Assembly (NCBI GenBank): GCA_029747585.1
Contig: JAPEVF010000207.1
Span: 1-64,000 of the forward strand
DNA: 64,000 nucleotides
Direction of reading: 5' to 3'
Source of the DNA: Pleurotus djamor
Taxonomy: Eukaryota; Basidiomycota; Agaricomycetes; Agaricales; Pleurotaceae
Shown here: positions 33,514-44,616 of the stretch, one piece after another
Layout: every line of letters starts with the position of its first letter
Position numbering within the stretch: position 1 is the first letter of the stretch
Notes under the pieces: model-generated
Databases searched by the model: none
What the model saw: only the letters and a program-made list of their open reading frames with translations
What the model was told of the DNA's origin: nothing
Program-made: the position numbers and the translations under genes

Positions 33514-35070
33514 TCAGTAACATAGTCCAACTTTTTCCCACTCAATGCCCTTAACAACCTTCGAGAGCTGCGCATGAACCGCATGTGTCGTCCACCCACG
33601 TTTGATCCTCACAGTCTCAATGTGTCGCATCCGTAACAACTTCCGATGGTCATCAGCATCAACACAACGATGGCGTGCCCTCCCAAAGAAATACTCCTCC
33701 AGAACCAATGTCTTGAGTTCGGGGAGCATCAGTCGTGATGAATTCTCGGCTGGCCCATTGGTGTTCCAAGTCAAAGGCGGTTTGAGATGGTTTAAGGCGT
33801 TTAGACTGGTACCGATGAGGGTGAGAGATCGGACACTGTCAAAGTAGGGTAGAAAGTCATCCCAGTCACAGTTGATAAGATGTAGAGTCAGAAATTCAAC
33901 ACAAAATTGTGGGATGAGGGCCATAAATTCGAGGCCACTAAGCGAACGAATTGACAGAGAACGTCTTGGAGGTAAGTCGGTAGAATGATGGAAGAATTCA
34001 ATGTGAAATGACGTGCTACAGGGCATGAAAATGTGTGCCTTGTTAATTTCCGCCGCCGCAAATGCTTCCCGTAGGTCGTGTATGAGGGATGTTTCAACGA
34101 CTGGCGTTTGCGAGGAATCGATAAACGATACGGCCGTGGTAGCTTGAAAATGGAGGTATTTCAGGATCCGGGAATTTTCAAATGAGTCTCCTTTCAATTC
34201 TAGGGTTCTGAGCTGGGGAAGGTGGACATGGGGGACGCTTCCCGTCCAAGACGGTTGGATGAGTTGGTCGAGGTGAACAACCTCGAGAAGAGGAATTTCT
34301 TGCAAGATTTGAAGCGCCCGGAGGGGATTAAAATTGGCATTTGTTATCTTGAGGGAACGAAGTTTGGGAAGGTAAGGAATTACGGAAGGTAATGGCACGC
34401 GAAGGAGGTTCAATGATTGTAGTGCAGGTAATTCGTTCCACAGGTAATTTATTGACGTGTTGGTATCCGCAGAAGTCCCCTCCAGCGTGAGCGAGAGGAG
34501 GTATGGAGGAAAGGTGGCTGGACGGCATTCCATGAAAGTGCCCGGTGTCTTGCCTTCTGCCCCACAAGGATGTACTTTGAGTTCTCGAATGTCCCGAGTA
34601 GCCATCGTATCTGTGAGAAGGTTCTTAAGGCGGTCGATAGTGCTCGATGTTGGGCTGAACGAAGCAACCAAGCTGAGAGGCGCAGATTTTGACCGTTCCA
34701 AAAACTCTGTAGCGCAGTCAAGGGACGTTTCATCGGATCTAAAGTCGATGAACGACCATAACAAAGGCGTGTCAAGGGCAACTTGTCGCCAGTGTCGGCA
34801 AACAGCAGTAACACATAACCATCGGATAGGGAGCTCCGGCGCGGAGATGATGTTCTCGTCCCTACTGAGGGTGAAAATCATAGCGAGGATTTCGTCCGGG
34901 AGCTGGGATATGTAGCTGTGGGTGTTCCGTTTGGATCTCAGAGAGCGAATCATTGACTGGTACTCCTGAATTTGCTGGTCAATGAGACCTTGCGCACCAT
35001 CGGGGTTTGTCAACGGCTAGAAACGAAGTGTGAGTGGGACTATCAGGATTCAGACAGAATTCCTTGCCAT
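33514..35070 (-). CDS. F-box protein with leucine-rich C-terminal part
   Basis: A long exon (35016-33514) encodes about 500 residues ending GIEWEKVGLCY and TGA. Its start IDQQIQEYQSMIRSLRSKRN followed by SQLPDEILAMIFTLS and WLCVTAVCRHWRQVALDTP is the standard agaricomycete F-box opening. The rest shows irregular leucine-rich repeats such as ALQSLNLLRVPLPSV and LPQLRTLELKGD. The F-box would bind Skp1 in an SCF ubiquitin ligase; the repeats would choose the target, which is unknown. A small first exon (35070-35056, MARNS) joins in frame through a plausible but weak donor. Without it the first in-frame ATG is at 34951-34953. No stops or shifts interrupt the gene. Such proteins are a large lineage-expanded family. 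Confidence 0.82.
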
Positions 35071-35221
35071 GGTGTGATAGATGATCGTCGCAAAGAGACC
35101 ACAAGGGAGGTGACGGCGCTAAAGTACTGGTTCAGGGTCTCCTATTTTGAATGCTGCAGCGTTCACGCCATCTCGCATCTGAAAGAGTTTTCCAAATGGT
35201 TTCATTGGAATATTACGAGAC

Positions 35222-36301
35222 CTAATCTGCCAATGGTGCATCTGTACCGTTCACATATGAATCCGCGTCTCCCTCCACTTCACCCAAAGTCCCCTGGCCG
35301 AAATTGCACAGCTCAAAGCTGTTATATTCACCCGCACCATGCTTCATACACCCGCAGAATCTAAGCCAAGGTCAGAACGTTTCGCGCCAAGGGTTAACGA
35401 AACAATGACTTACTTGGGCTGACTGGCGGGATCGTCTCTGTCCCAGAGCGTGTACACGACTCTGTAGAGTCGATGACGAGGGCTGTCTCCAGTGGTATCC
35501 CAAGACCATTCAACCAGGTTTGTATCTTTCGTTGGGGATTTGCCTGTGCAGTCGGGATGCAGCCAGGCGTTGTCGAACTGGTTGCTTATGAAGAGATGGG
35601 GTACTGTCTTGGTCACAGTTTGAGGAGGCGTTGGCGACGGGTTCCTAGGCATTCACAAAGGGGTCAGAACGAGACTGAGCATGAGGAGTGTGAGATACGC
35701 AAGGGAAACTGACTTTGATATCGTTGGGCGTGGTGTCACTGAGGCCCCGAGTGCGATAACAATACTGGCCGCATTCTTGCTCAAAATTTCCCGCGCGTTG
35801 TCTAGAGGTCCATCAGAGATACACTTCTCTTGTGGACACCAGCTTGGTACGTACTTCCATTTCCGCAATTGCACTGACGGAAAGTTCTAGGAAAGACTGG
35901 GGTAGGTTTTCGATCCGATGTTGTTGTGCTCGAAGAGGTGCTTGTCTTCTTCGACTTGCTCTTTGATTTACTTGATTTTGGTGTGGTAGTCGTTGATTTC
36001 TTCGAAGTCGTCGTTGTCTTCTTAGGCTTGGTCGTCGTTGTCGTCTTCTTCCTTGTGGTTTTGTAGATCCCGTTGTCTTCGCATTCTTCCGCATCTTCGT
36101 TGTCACAGTCATAGAGATCTTCAGCGACAACGATCGCGGTACCAGTGGGTGTTGGCATGCTCATACCCAAGCCAGAACGTGAGGGGACGGCGGCTAAGGT
36201 AAGCGGAGCTTGCTCGACCACGGGGGCGTATCTGGCTGCATACCGAGATGATTGAAAGCGCGAGCAGTAGATGGACTGGATGTCTGAGCATGTCGAAGAA
36301 A
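35222..36301 (-). pseudogene. Lys/Thr-rich secreted protein, unidentified, with frame problems
   Basis: ATG at 36299-36301 starts a signal-like MLRHPVHLLLALSIIS. One base out of frame follows ARYAPVVEQAPLTLAAVP, an acidic DCDNEDAEECEDNG patch, and a low-complexity run of Lys, Thr and Ser (about 35900-36070). Later exons read WCPQEKCISDGPLDNAREIL, ALGASVTPRPTISKNPSPTP, HLFISNQFDNAWLHPDCTG, VEWSWDTTGDSPRHRLYRVV and FCGCMKHGAGEYNSFELC, ending with TAG at 35222-35224. The last three exons join perfectly. The slip at the signal peptide and another near 35860 (QCNCGNG into WCPQEKC) have no intron explanation. Seven or more cysteines in the C-terminal part suggest an extracellular fold. I do not recognise the family. 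Confidence 0.5.
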
Positions 36302-38050
36302 TTGCCGACGCTATAGAGTATCACATACTCAGAGATTGCGAAGGTATTTATATTGGAAGGATTGAGTAAGGGACGGGGACTGCGCTCGAGCTCCAAGACG
36401 AAATGTGCAACTCACGATGTACCATCCCTGGATATCGCGAAGGCCAGACGCGCATACGATCTCACGAACCCGGTGGTATGAAACTACCTGTCGATATCGA
36501 TGATCCTCTGCACTACGGAGTTGTCGTGACTCCGGCGGGAATGGCTAGGTCAAACGCCTCGGCTACGTTCTAAGAATTGAACCTATCAGTTCGCTGACAG
36601 TAAGGCATCGGTATACGTTGGGTATACGGGCAAAACCATGGAGCCTACCAAGAATATCAAGTGTGAAGAGATGAGGATGCTCTGACGACGTGACAAGCAT
36701 GAGAACAGTGGGATCGAGGGACTAGGGCATATACACGCACCGATGTTACGACCTTTTCCCCATGAAAGCGGAGGAAGCGTCTTATTAAGCTAGGTCATCG
36801 GCCATTTAGAAGATGAATATGACGCGGGAATCCACCCGGACTCACTGAGAGGTCGTGTTGCTAGGTGAAAAGGCATAGTACAATGCAATGTGGTGTCCAA
36901 ATGGTGATAATACAATCATCGGAAGAGTTGTCTCCTCCGGCGAGAGTGCTACGTCAAGAGTTCGTTCAAGGTTGGTTCAAGGTCAAGTCGTCGAGTACGA
37001 GCTTTGAGTTCTCTTCGATTCAATGTCAGTCACGACATTTTTCAAGAGATCCAGAGACGTAGCAACTTCGGGCGATATCAACAAGATCTAGGAAAACTCG
37101 GAGAGCAGTTGGTTCGAAGCAAAGGGACAAGCCACGGACCTGGCACAAAGAGTGCTGACGTAACGATTCCAGTCATCAGGAGTGAATTAGGAGCGACAGG
37201 AACCCAACTCGCACTGTCGGGCATCTGCATCATTCCTTAGCACATGGACTCAAAAGAAGCTTTGGACCACCATCAGTCCATTACTTAGCTAGATCTCTGC
37301 AAGGCAGTGTAGCTCGGCTTCTCAGAGCGTGCTCAACCCATCGGTGTCTCCACTCTCTTCCTGCTCCATCTCACCGCCTCTGTTTTTCAAGCTTGCACCT
37401 CTTTCAAATGCTAGTACACGTCGGTAACTCGAGGCTGATAAGCTCTGCCGATTGCTGTCTCAATATCGAAAACTGGGAGAACAGATGTCCGTCTCGTGTG
37501 GTGATTGTATGATGTCCATATGCTTTGACTGTGCGATTAGCTTCACACATATATACTCAAATATCTACTCTGGAATAAATTTCCTCCAATTGTCTCCCAT
37601 AGGTCCATGTTTCGATGTTTCTTTTTCGACATTTCAGCCGTCTGCCCCTTGCTCCTATATCGCTCCCTAAAGGCACCATGCACATCACGTGAGCTCGGGA
37701 TGACGCGTCCAGCCCCATGCGTCTTCATCTCCTCTACGTTCAATTTGCGTCCAGTGACACTCAATACTCGGCCAATCTCTTTTCTCGCAATACAAGGTGT
37801 GATTTCAACAGGGAACCTCGATGAATTCGAGCTCAAACTCTTCTCACACATCAGAAGGAAAGAGGACACCTTTTTGTGGCTTTTTCGGAAAGGTTTTACG
37901 TGTTGGACTCGTCGATAACGCGCTTCTGTAACTGCGGACTGGGACTGGATAGTATTGATTAGTCGAGGAGATGCTGGTGAGTGCGATATATCCATATTAT
38001 CGCAAGTTCAAGGACTTCAAGGACTAATGTCCAAATTTTACAGCACCATG
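36302..38050. other. Gene-free stretch upstream of the secreted protein
   Basis: No supported gene. Frames at 36865-37240 (plus) and 37543-37995 (minus) lack motifs and splice context. Confidence 0.35.
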
Positions 38051-38059
38051 CTTTTGCGT

Positions 38060-39850
38060 GTGTTTCGACGTCCTTCGCACTGACTCTGGCCATCTACCGA
38101 GGACTCTGATGCGTGGAATCGTATATCGACTCCGCTGCGCTCCCCGTATCATCAACAATTGTCGCCGCAGCTCGACTGAAGCAAGTAGAAACCCTAAACG
38201 AAGAACGCACCAATGCTCACGCGGACGATCAAACTGGACATCGCTGGCTACAGCGACGAAAGACCCGCACCCAGCTCGTACAAACGCTGCTTGCCACAAT
38301 CTGCGGTCGTCGTCCACCCCCATCTTTTGCGGGTACTCTTGTGATGAACGGAGGAGGACGGGGCTCATGGAGCAGTTGAAGAGATTCCGAATAGCGGGGG
38401 AGGCAAAGAACGTCTTAGATCGCAGACTGCGTTTGTTGAACTTGGTGAGTTGCATCTTTCGCTACTTTGCCCCCATCTCATCAACCCTTTTCATAGAGCC
38501 GTCGTCATCTCCAACGCACGCAGCCTCTCGCCTCAATCTGTTTTCAGGAATCCCTTCCCTCTTTCTCGCCTGGCTCGCTCCCCGGCACGTCACGATGAAA
38601 CCACTCGAAGCTTGCACCTTGTAGCTGGCGTTGCCCTCGAAGCTTCGCTCCTGAGCTCGCTGCTCTCGGCACCGATTCGGAGGTCTAGACGGATGGACGA
38701 CCGTCGAAACGCACCTTGGTCGCGAGCACTCGATCACCCAACCGCACCATCGTCCTCTTTACCCTATCCTCCTCACTGACCCTTTCCGTCCCTCATTCCT
38801 CGCAACTTCGGCCGTCCACTGTTCCAAGTACCACCACCACCCACTCATATTCGCAGGCTAGACGTTTGCTCCGTTTTCCCAATGATGTGGGTCCTGTACC
38901 TGATCCCGCCCAAGTCCACGATCCCTCGTGTAGATTCAGTCGCGACGGCTCTGCCCCTCTCATAGGTAGAGGTTATGAACAGGCTGGCAATGAACTCGCT
39001 TTCGATGCACAGTCGTCCGGTACATGAAATTGCGCTTGTCCAGTCTTCGCAGCTCCTCTTGGGCCAACTCAGTTCGCGTCTTCGAGTCGATCAAAGTACA
39101 ACCTCGTGCTCAACGTGTTGACGCTCTCAACTTTCTTCCTTTCCTCGTACCAGGCGTCACCGGTAATTACTGGTCTGATTGCTAGGGACGAGCTTGAAGG
39201 CATTCGGATGGAGCAAGCAGTAGAGGAGAAGGAAGGGATAGGCGCTTGGTGGACTGAAGAACATCCCTTCTCCGCGGAAATCGATCACCCAGCCCTCCAT
39301 TCGACGCGGTCTGGTCCTATACGCTTCAATACCAGGCCTATGATCTTTCTGTGTCGTCGGACGTCACCCCGATCCGGGTATTTCCCTTATTACAGTGGTC
39401 TTACTCGACCCCCGTTGATGAAACACCCAAAAGCGCGATCTTTGGTACGCGTACCCAGCCGTAGTACCATCCACGACGTTTGTTTCAAGTCCTTGGGTAG
39501 TCGGTTCATCGCCTCCGCCGGAAAAGCCAGCGACACCTGTCCATGCCGCTGTACCGTCTTCGTTGCAACAATCTGGGTGGCATACGCGCTGGGTCCTGGA
39601 TGCAGATGGATTGGCTAAAGGGAGAGGGATCGATGTTGAAAGGACGAGGCGTACGTTGGTGGAAACTATAGGCAGAGAAAGTAGACGAACAAAAAAACAG
39701 GACTTCTTCGCGATGGGCGTGATCACTGCTGAACGAAGGAGCTATACACCACGGAAGATACAAAGCTCCGAGTTCCCATCGAGGACGCAAGCTCGATATT
39801 GACGTCATGACGTCCTTTTCGGCGCATGGTGTGGTCGCCGTCCATTCGTG
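38060..39850 (+). other. Coding-like but unassigned region, probably a decayed gene
   Basis: Several plus-strand patches read like protein: LMEQLKRFRIAGEAKNVLD with RRLRLLNL ending at a donor near 38441; SQARRLLRFPNDVGPVPDPA near 38860-38920; VDALNFLPFLVPGVTGNYWS near 39110-39170; AVWSYTLQYQAYDLSVSSD near 39310-39360. They lie in order on one strand but in different frames, with stops between. I cannot identify the family. The pattern fits a degraded multi-exon gene better than chance, but only weakly. Confidence 0.25.
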
Positions 39851-40421
39851 CCTGCCGTCTTGCTCTTCCATCGCCATTTGAGCACTGTTTTGCCTCGGTG
39901 ACGACCGGTCTTTCTTACCACAGAAGTCAACTGTTTCACCGTCGATGTGGATTCATTCTTTATCTATCTTTACGTGTCCTTCTGTACTGCTGAGGAATCC
40001 CGCTGAAACCGTCGCCTGGTTTTGGTCTGCGCCACATCTGTCTTTATGGTAGCCAGTGCGCCTTGGACCCACAGATCATCGCGACCAGCCTTTGTTACAC
40101 TTCCTTTGAGGACTCGAACTTTTGCCGATTCGAGTATGTCTCCAATGCAACCTCCATCGTCTGTTGCCCTGAACTTCAGAACTTCCCAGCCCGCCAAATA
40201 ACATTGCTTCGATGCGTCATTTTCCGGCAACCGCCCACACCCAATGGGTTTCGGTGATCGATGATGTTGAGCGTCCGTCCCGGTATGCATCAGCGCCGTT
40301 CGCCCACACTTCGTGTTCGGCTACGATGTTTGAGCGTCACCCACCGCGCACAGCGCTGAAAAATGCGATGAATTTTGCGTTATATATAATATGGTCTTCT
40401 CGATTCTGTTGGAACGTCACA

Positions 40422-42435
40422 ATGCGTTCTCAGTTTCTCTATGGTCTTGAAGTTCTCGCGACCGCTCTGCAAGCTTCGGCTTTGCAGATGCCTCTGGGTC
40501 GAATCGCAAGTTCTCGGCGGAAACGTTCCCTCTCTTCTCGGGAGATTGACATATCTTCTCTTCGGCATGCAACGTCATTTTACAATGACGACGATGTCTC
40601 GGTGTGCATCCTGGATTTGCCTCCACAATACGACTTTGCTGATTGAGGCTACTAGTACTCCGTCAACATCACTCTTGGCTCACAAGGTAACGAGAGAACA
40701 CCCCGCCTAATTTGACATTGAAACGCTGACACCAAGTGATTGACAGAGTACTCCGTCATTGTCGACACCGGTTCCACCGATCTTTGGATCCTAGAGCCTG
40801 AAGGCAACTTCGTGACCGTGAATACCACGACAGTCACCGCAAACATCACATACGCGAAGGGTTCGGTGTCTGGTCCCATCAACTATGCTGAGATGTCTAT
40901 GGCCGGGATCACCATTCCTTCACAAGGTTCGTCTCATTTTCTTGAAGAGTGTGCTCCGTAAAAGACTGTTTCGCTTTTGTTAGCTTTTATAAGTGTTGTC
41001 GAGGTAGATCCTCCGCTCTTTTCCTTGATCTATCGCACTAAGCTTAGCCATACAGTCTGCCGAACTGACCAAGGATGAAACCGGGCTCATGGGTCTTGGA
41101 TTCATGCCCTATTCCCCGATAGCCAACGCTTTATACCTCGCATATGGCAAAGAAAACCTGTTGCAACTTTCTCGCAGTCCTATCCACAATGTCTTCATCC
41201 AAGATCCCTCCTTACCTACCTTCTTCACCATGCTTCTGGGCCGTATTGATGATCCTGATGACGTGCAACATGGAGCGCTCACCATCGGGGAATATGTATC
41301 ACAGTATGCCTCGATAGAGCACTCTCCGAGGCTCCCGAACCTGCGACCAGATCATTGGGCTGTGCTGGTGGATGGGATACGGGTTGGAAATCGATCGCTT
41401 CCTCTCAACTCCTCTGTTCCATCAGCACCTGAAGGCAAAGCTGTCGCCATTCTTGACTCCGGGTTTTCTTTGCCGCCGTTGCCACTGTATATCATTGATA
41501 GCATTTATGAGAGTATTCCAGGTGCCCTTCGCGTGCCCGACATTCCAGAGCATGACCTTCATGGACGTTGGATGATTCCATGTGACTATGCAATCGACCT
41601 GTCCATCACAATCGGGTACGTCGATTTGTACACCTTCATGATATCCTTGTTTCTCACATCTTGTTCTATCACTAGGGGGATTGAGTTCCCGGTCAACCCT
41701 TTGGACCTCATGATCGGATCTGCAATAACGATTCAAGACACTGGGGAACGATTTTCATACTGCGTGAATTCCTTTGAGGACGCTGCGTCTTCTCTAGGAC
41801 CTAATTTTGCTGGTCAAACTGATATGATCCTGGGTGCCGCGTTCCTGAGAAACGCGTATGCGGCGTAAGTTCTCTGCACATTTTCCCATCTGACGTTTTC
41901 TCATCATGTGCGCCAAAATAGATATCATTATGGCTCCTTTAACAGCTCTGGCGAATACAACGAAATACCATTCGTCCAGCTACTCCCGACGACCAATGCT
42001 GAGGAAGCCCATCGGGAGTTCCCTTCTGTGCGCGCAGCTCAGATCGCTCAATTGAACGCCACAGTGATCTCCCCCGCCGACCTTCTTTCCAAACTCTTAC
42101 CAGGCCCCAAGAACACCACGGCCAATTCTGGCGACAAGAAATCCGACGCGGACGCACATCCTGTCAGAGGTGTCCTTGCAGCACAGGACGACAACGAAAA
42201 TTCGACCCTCTCCGACTTTGTGTCAAAGTTTGGCCCAGTCATCGTGGGCCTGCTCGCCGGGAACGTCTTCCTCCTTATCGTCGTTTGCTCGATTGCGGTG
42301 TACATGTGCGTTACCCGCTCTGGAAAGCCCCCTTCGACGCGAACACTCCCTACAACCTACCAGCCGCTACACCTGGGCGGTGCAAGCGAGAAGCAGCAGC
42401 TTGAACCCGTCTTCGCGGGTAGGTATGATGCTTGA
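40422..42435 (+). CDS. Membrane-anchored pepsin-like aspartic protease (family A1)
   Basis: Seven exons (40422-40595, 40656-40686, 40747-40926, 40984-41003, 41056-41615, 41676-41864, 41922-42435) give 555 aa in frame. An N-terminal secretory leader starts MRSQFLYGLEVLATALQASA. The first catalytic motif is VDTGSTDLWI (Asp75); the second is AILDSGFSLPP (Asp269), where Phe replaces the usual Thr/Ser after the Gly. YSVNITLG, GLMGLGF and ILGAAFLRNAY are further pepsin landmarks. After a polar stalk, VIVGLLAGNVFLLIVVCSIA (about 491-513) forms a single membrane span with a short cytoplasmic tail. It should therefore be a cell-surface or vacuolar protease, not a free secreted one. TTATATATAAT at 40380-40390 lies close upstream. 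An ATG at 40391 is out of frame and short. Confidence 0.87.
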
Positions 42436-42769
42436 TGCTGTCCTTCTACGCTCCTTTCACTATTCAACGGACTTTCATTATGCATATGGACTTTTGGACT
42501 TGTTGCCTTTGTATTTGGACACGTTCTTGATGGCACTTCCTTGTCTTTTCTTCCTATATGTCTACTAGGCTACCGCAACTTTGAACGGAGCTGAANTTTT
42601 TTGTTTACCTCTCCGATCACCCAGCTCATCATCAGACTTACCAGAGAGAACACTTGGATAATTGATCATCAAATCTACCCTCCGTCCAGATCGCATCAGT
42701 CCCCAGCCTACGGCCCTGCGCTCGAGTCACTTTCTTCCAATTATGCTCACACGTGTCCTTTCGAGTCAG
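42436..42769. other. 3' flank of the protease gene
   Basis: No feature recognised. One unresolved base (n) is at 42596. Confidence 0.4.
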
Positions 42770-42777
42770 TATAAAAG
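42770..42777 (+). promoter_or_regulatory. TATA box of DUF6534-type gene G
   Basis: TATAAAAG lies 38 bases upstream of the ATG at 42808 and is the third identical box in the window. Confidence 0.6.
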
Positions 42778-42807
42778 CGCCTCGAAACATACTTTTGCTC
42801 CTCAATC

Positions 42808-44467
42808 ATGTCAACGTCGTACGTGCTCCTTTTCCTCGCTGGTTGACCTTCTCGAAAGAATCACATCATTCCAGGTCTACTAGCTTGTTATCTCGCCTCG
42901 GTTCGGTTTTCCTTTCGTATGGTGTGAGCACGTTTGCCTCAAATGTCACTGCAAGATCGCGATTTCTCACAGTTGACAGGATAGATCTATCTCGTTCAGG
43001 TGAAGCATATCCTCTCTGTGCCCTCCGCATTGAAGCCGACTGAGGAGACTTGACCGCTAGGCCGCTGTATACTATCACAGCTGTCGAGTAAGACAGGGAA
43101 AACCGGGTACAGCTCGCATCCTGGTAAGGCTCTAGCTCTCCCACTCCTCGTAATCAAACTGATCTCCATCATACAGGCAGCGTACCTTTGTTTGATTCAA
43201 ATCGTCGTGTCCCTATACTACATATGGTCGCTTTGTCACATCGCACTCACTGCCTTCAACGCAATTCCAAATTCAAGTCACCCAGAAGCAAGCAATGGGA
43301 GCCCAGTTAAATTTGATATGCCCCCGATGGCGACCCTTGGTGAGCTTGACCACTGTGAACACTGCGCTGCGATACATTTTCCCTGAAATATGTCACTCAG
43401 TTATACGGCCGATGATGAAAAGTAAGTAGAGTACTATTGATACGGCCGCTTTCAGTTCACAAAATGACATCTCTATTCAGATTTTTTTATTTGCCGTAAG
43501 TGTTGTGCTCCGTCGTACTCCAAAGTCTATCAGTACTCACCTGGATGTCTGGGCCTTAGATGCTCATATACGTCCCCATCCAATTTGCCATGGCATGGAG
43601 ACTCAAGTCATACACCAACTTCAGAGTACGGGTTATCCCTGGCGCCGTACTCCTGATAAATCTACGCTCAATCCTTTACATTGGTGGGTACTTCCTACCT
43701 TTGCGTTAAGCCCTCTCACGATTCTCTTCCGTAAGGTATGGGAATCATCGCAGCGCGAAAGGCCATTCAGCAAGATTCACCTAATATACCCCCTACGCCG
43801 TCTGACCTCAAAATTGCTGAGTTATCTTCGAGAAGGTTCGCAGTGTACACAGGTTACATCTTTGTCGCTGTGGTCATCGACGCGATCATGACCATCCCGC
43901 TGTTCATGATCTTCGTAAGTTTCATAATTACTATCGGTCATTTTTGTGGAGGAAGTAATGCATCGTTCTAGGCTGGACGAACCTCTTTCAAGAGGTTCGG
44001 TGCGGATAAGCGTCTGTTCATCCAGAAAATGTTGGTGTTTGGTGCGTACCAAAATTGTTGCTCCCTTGAACTAACAGAATGGTTCACATACTTAACTCCA
44101 AGCTGCCGTTACCTTTGGTGCGCTAACCACCATTGGCATCCTCATCAAACTCGATCTCCATGGAAATGATCATGAACCCGGTGATCCCCATAAAATTTAT
44201 CAATCACTGTATGATTCCTTCACTTCGCGTCTCACACTTTGCGCTTGCTAATTCATTTCGCTTAGTACCACCTTTATCCCACAGGAATTCGTTCTTTCAA
44301 AGCTCTATACCCTTACCCTACTTACAGTCCTCAGCGCTGGCCTCCTCCGCATTGAATGCAATGCCTCCGAGTTTGCTCAAACCCAGAGACCCGTACCTGA
44401 GGTCAAGACGGCCGACAACGAGGGGTATGAGCTACAAAAACTTGTAGATGGCGGTGGTACGGTATAA
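42808..44467 (+). CDS. DUF6534-like multi-pass membrane protein (copy G)
   Basis: Exon 1 (42808-42818, MSTS) joins 42875 onward as STSLLSRLGSVFLSYG. Later exons give YLCLIQIVVSLYYIWSLCH, IFLFAMLIYVPIQFAMAWRL, RVIPGAVLLINLRSILYIG, RRFAVYTGYIFVAVVIDAI, FAGRTSFKRFGADKRLFIQK, FAAVTFGALTTIGILIKLD and FVLSKLYTLTLLTVLSAGLL, ending with TAA at 44465-44467. About seven hydrophobic segments are visible. The last block, SKLYTLTLLTVL, matches the KLYTNSLLATLN ending of DUF6534 proteins in copies D and E. The exon at 43481 has a run of seven T where six would keep frame, so the gene as given is shifted there. The junction near 43080-43180 is also unresolved. Function unknown. Confidence 0.6.
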
Positions 44468-44616
44468 TAAAGTTTCAGAAGTAAACTGTAAGTAGGACGT
44501 GGTGTATAATTATCAACAAAAACGTGGTGTGTCCCGGTGTAGATGGATCACCGGCCTGAAAGTTGAATCGTTCCTTGAAATTATCAGCGATCCCACTGGC
44601 CCTTATGGTTTCGCAG

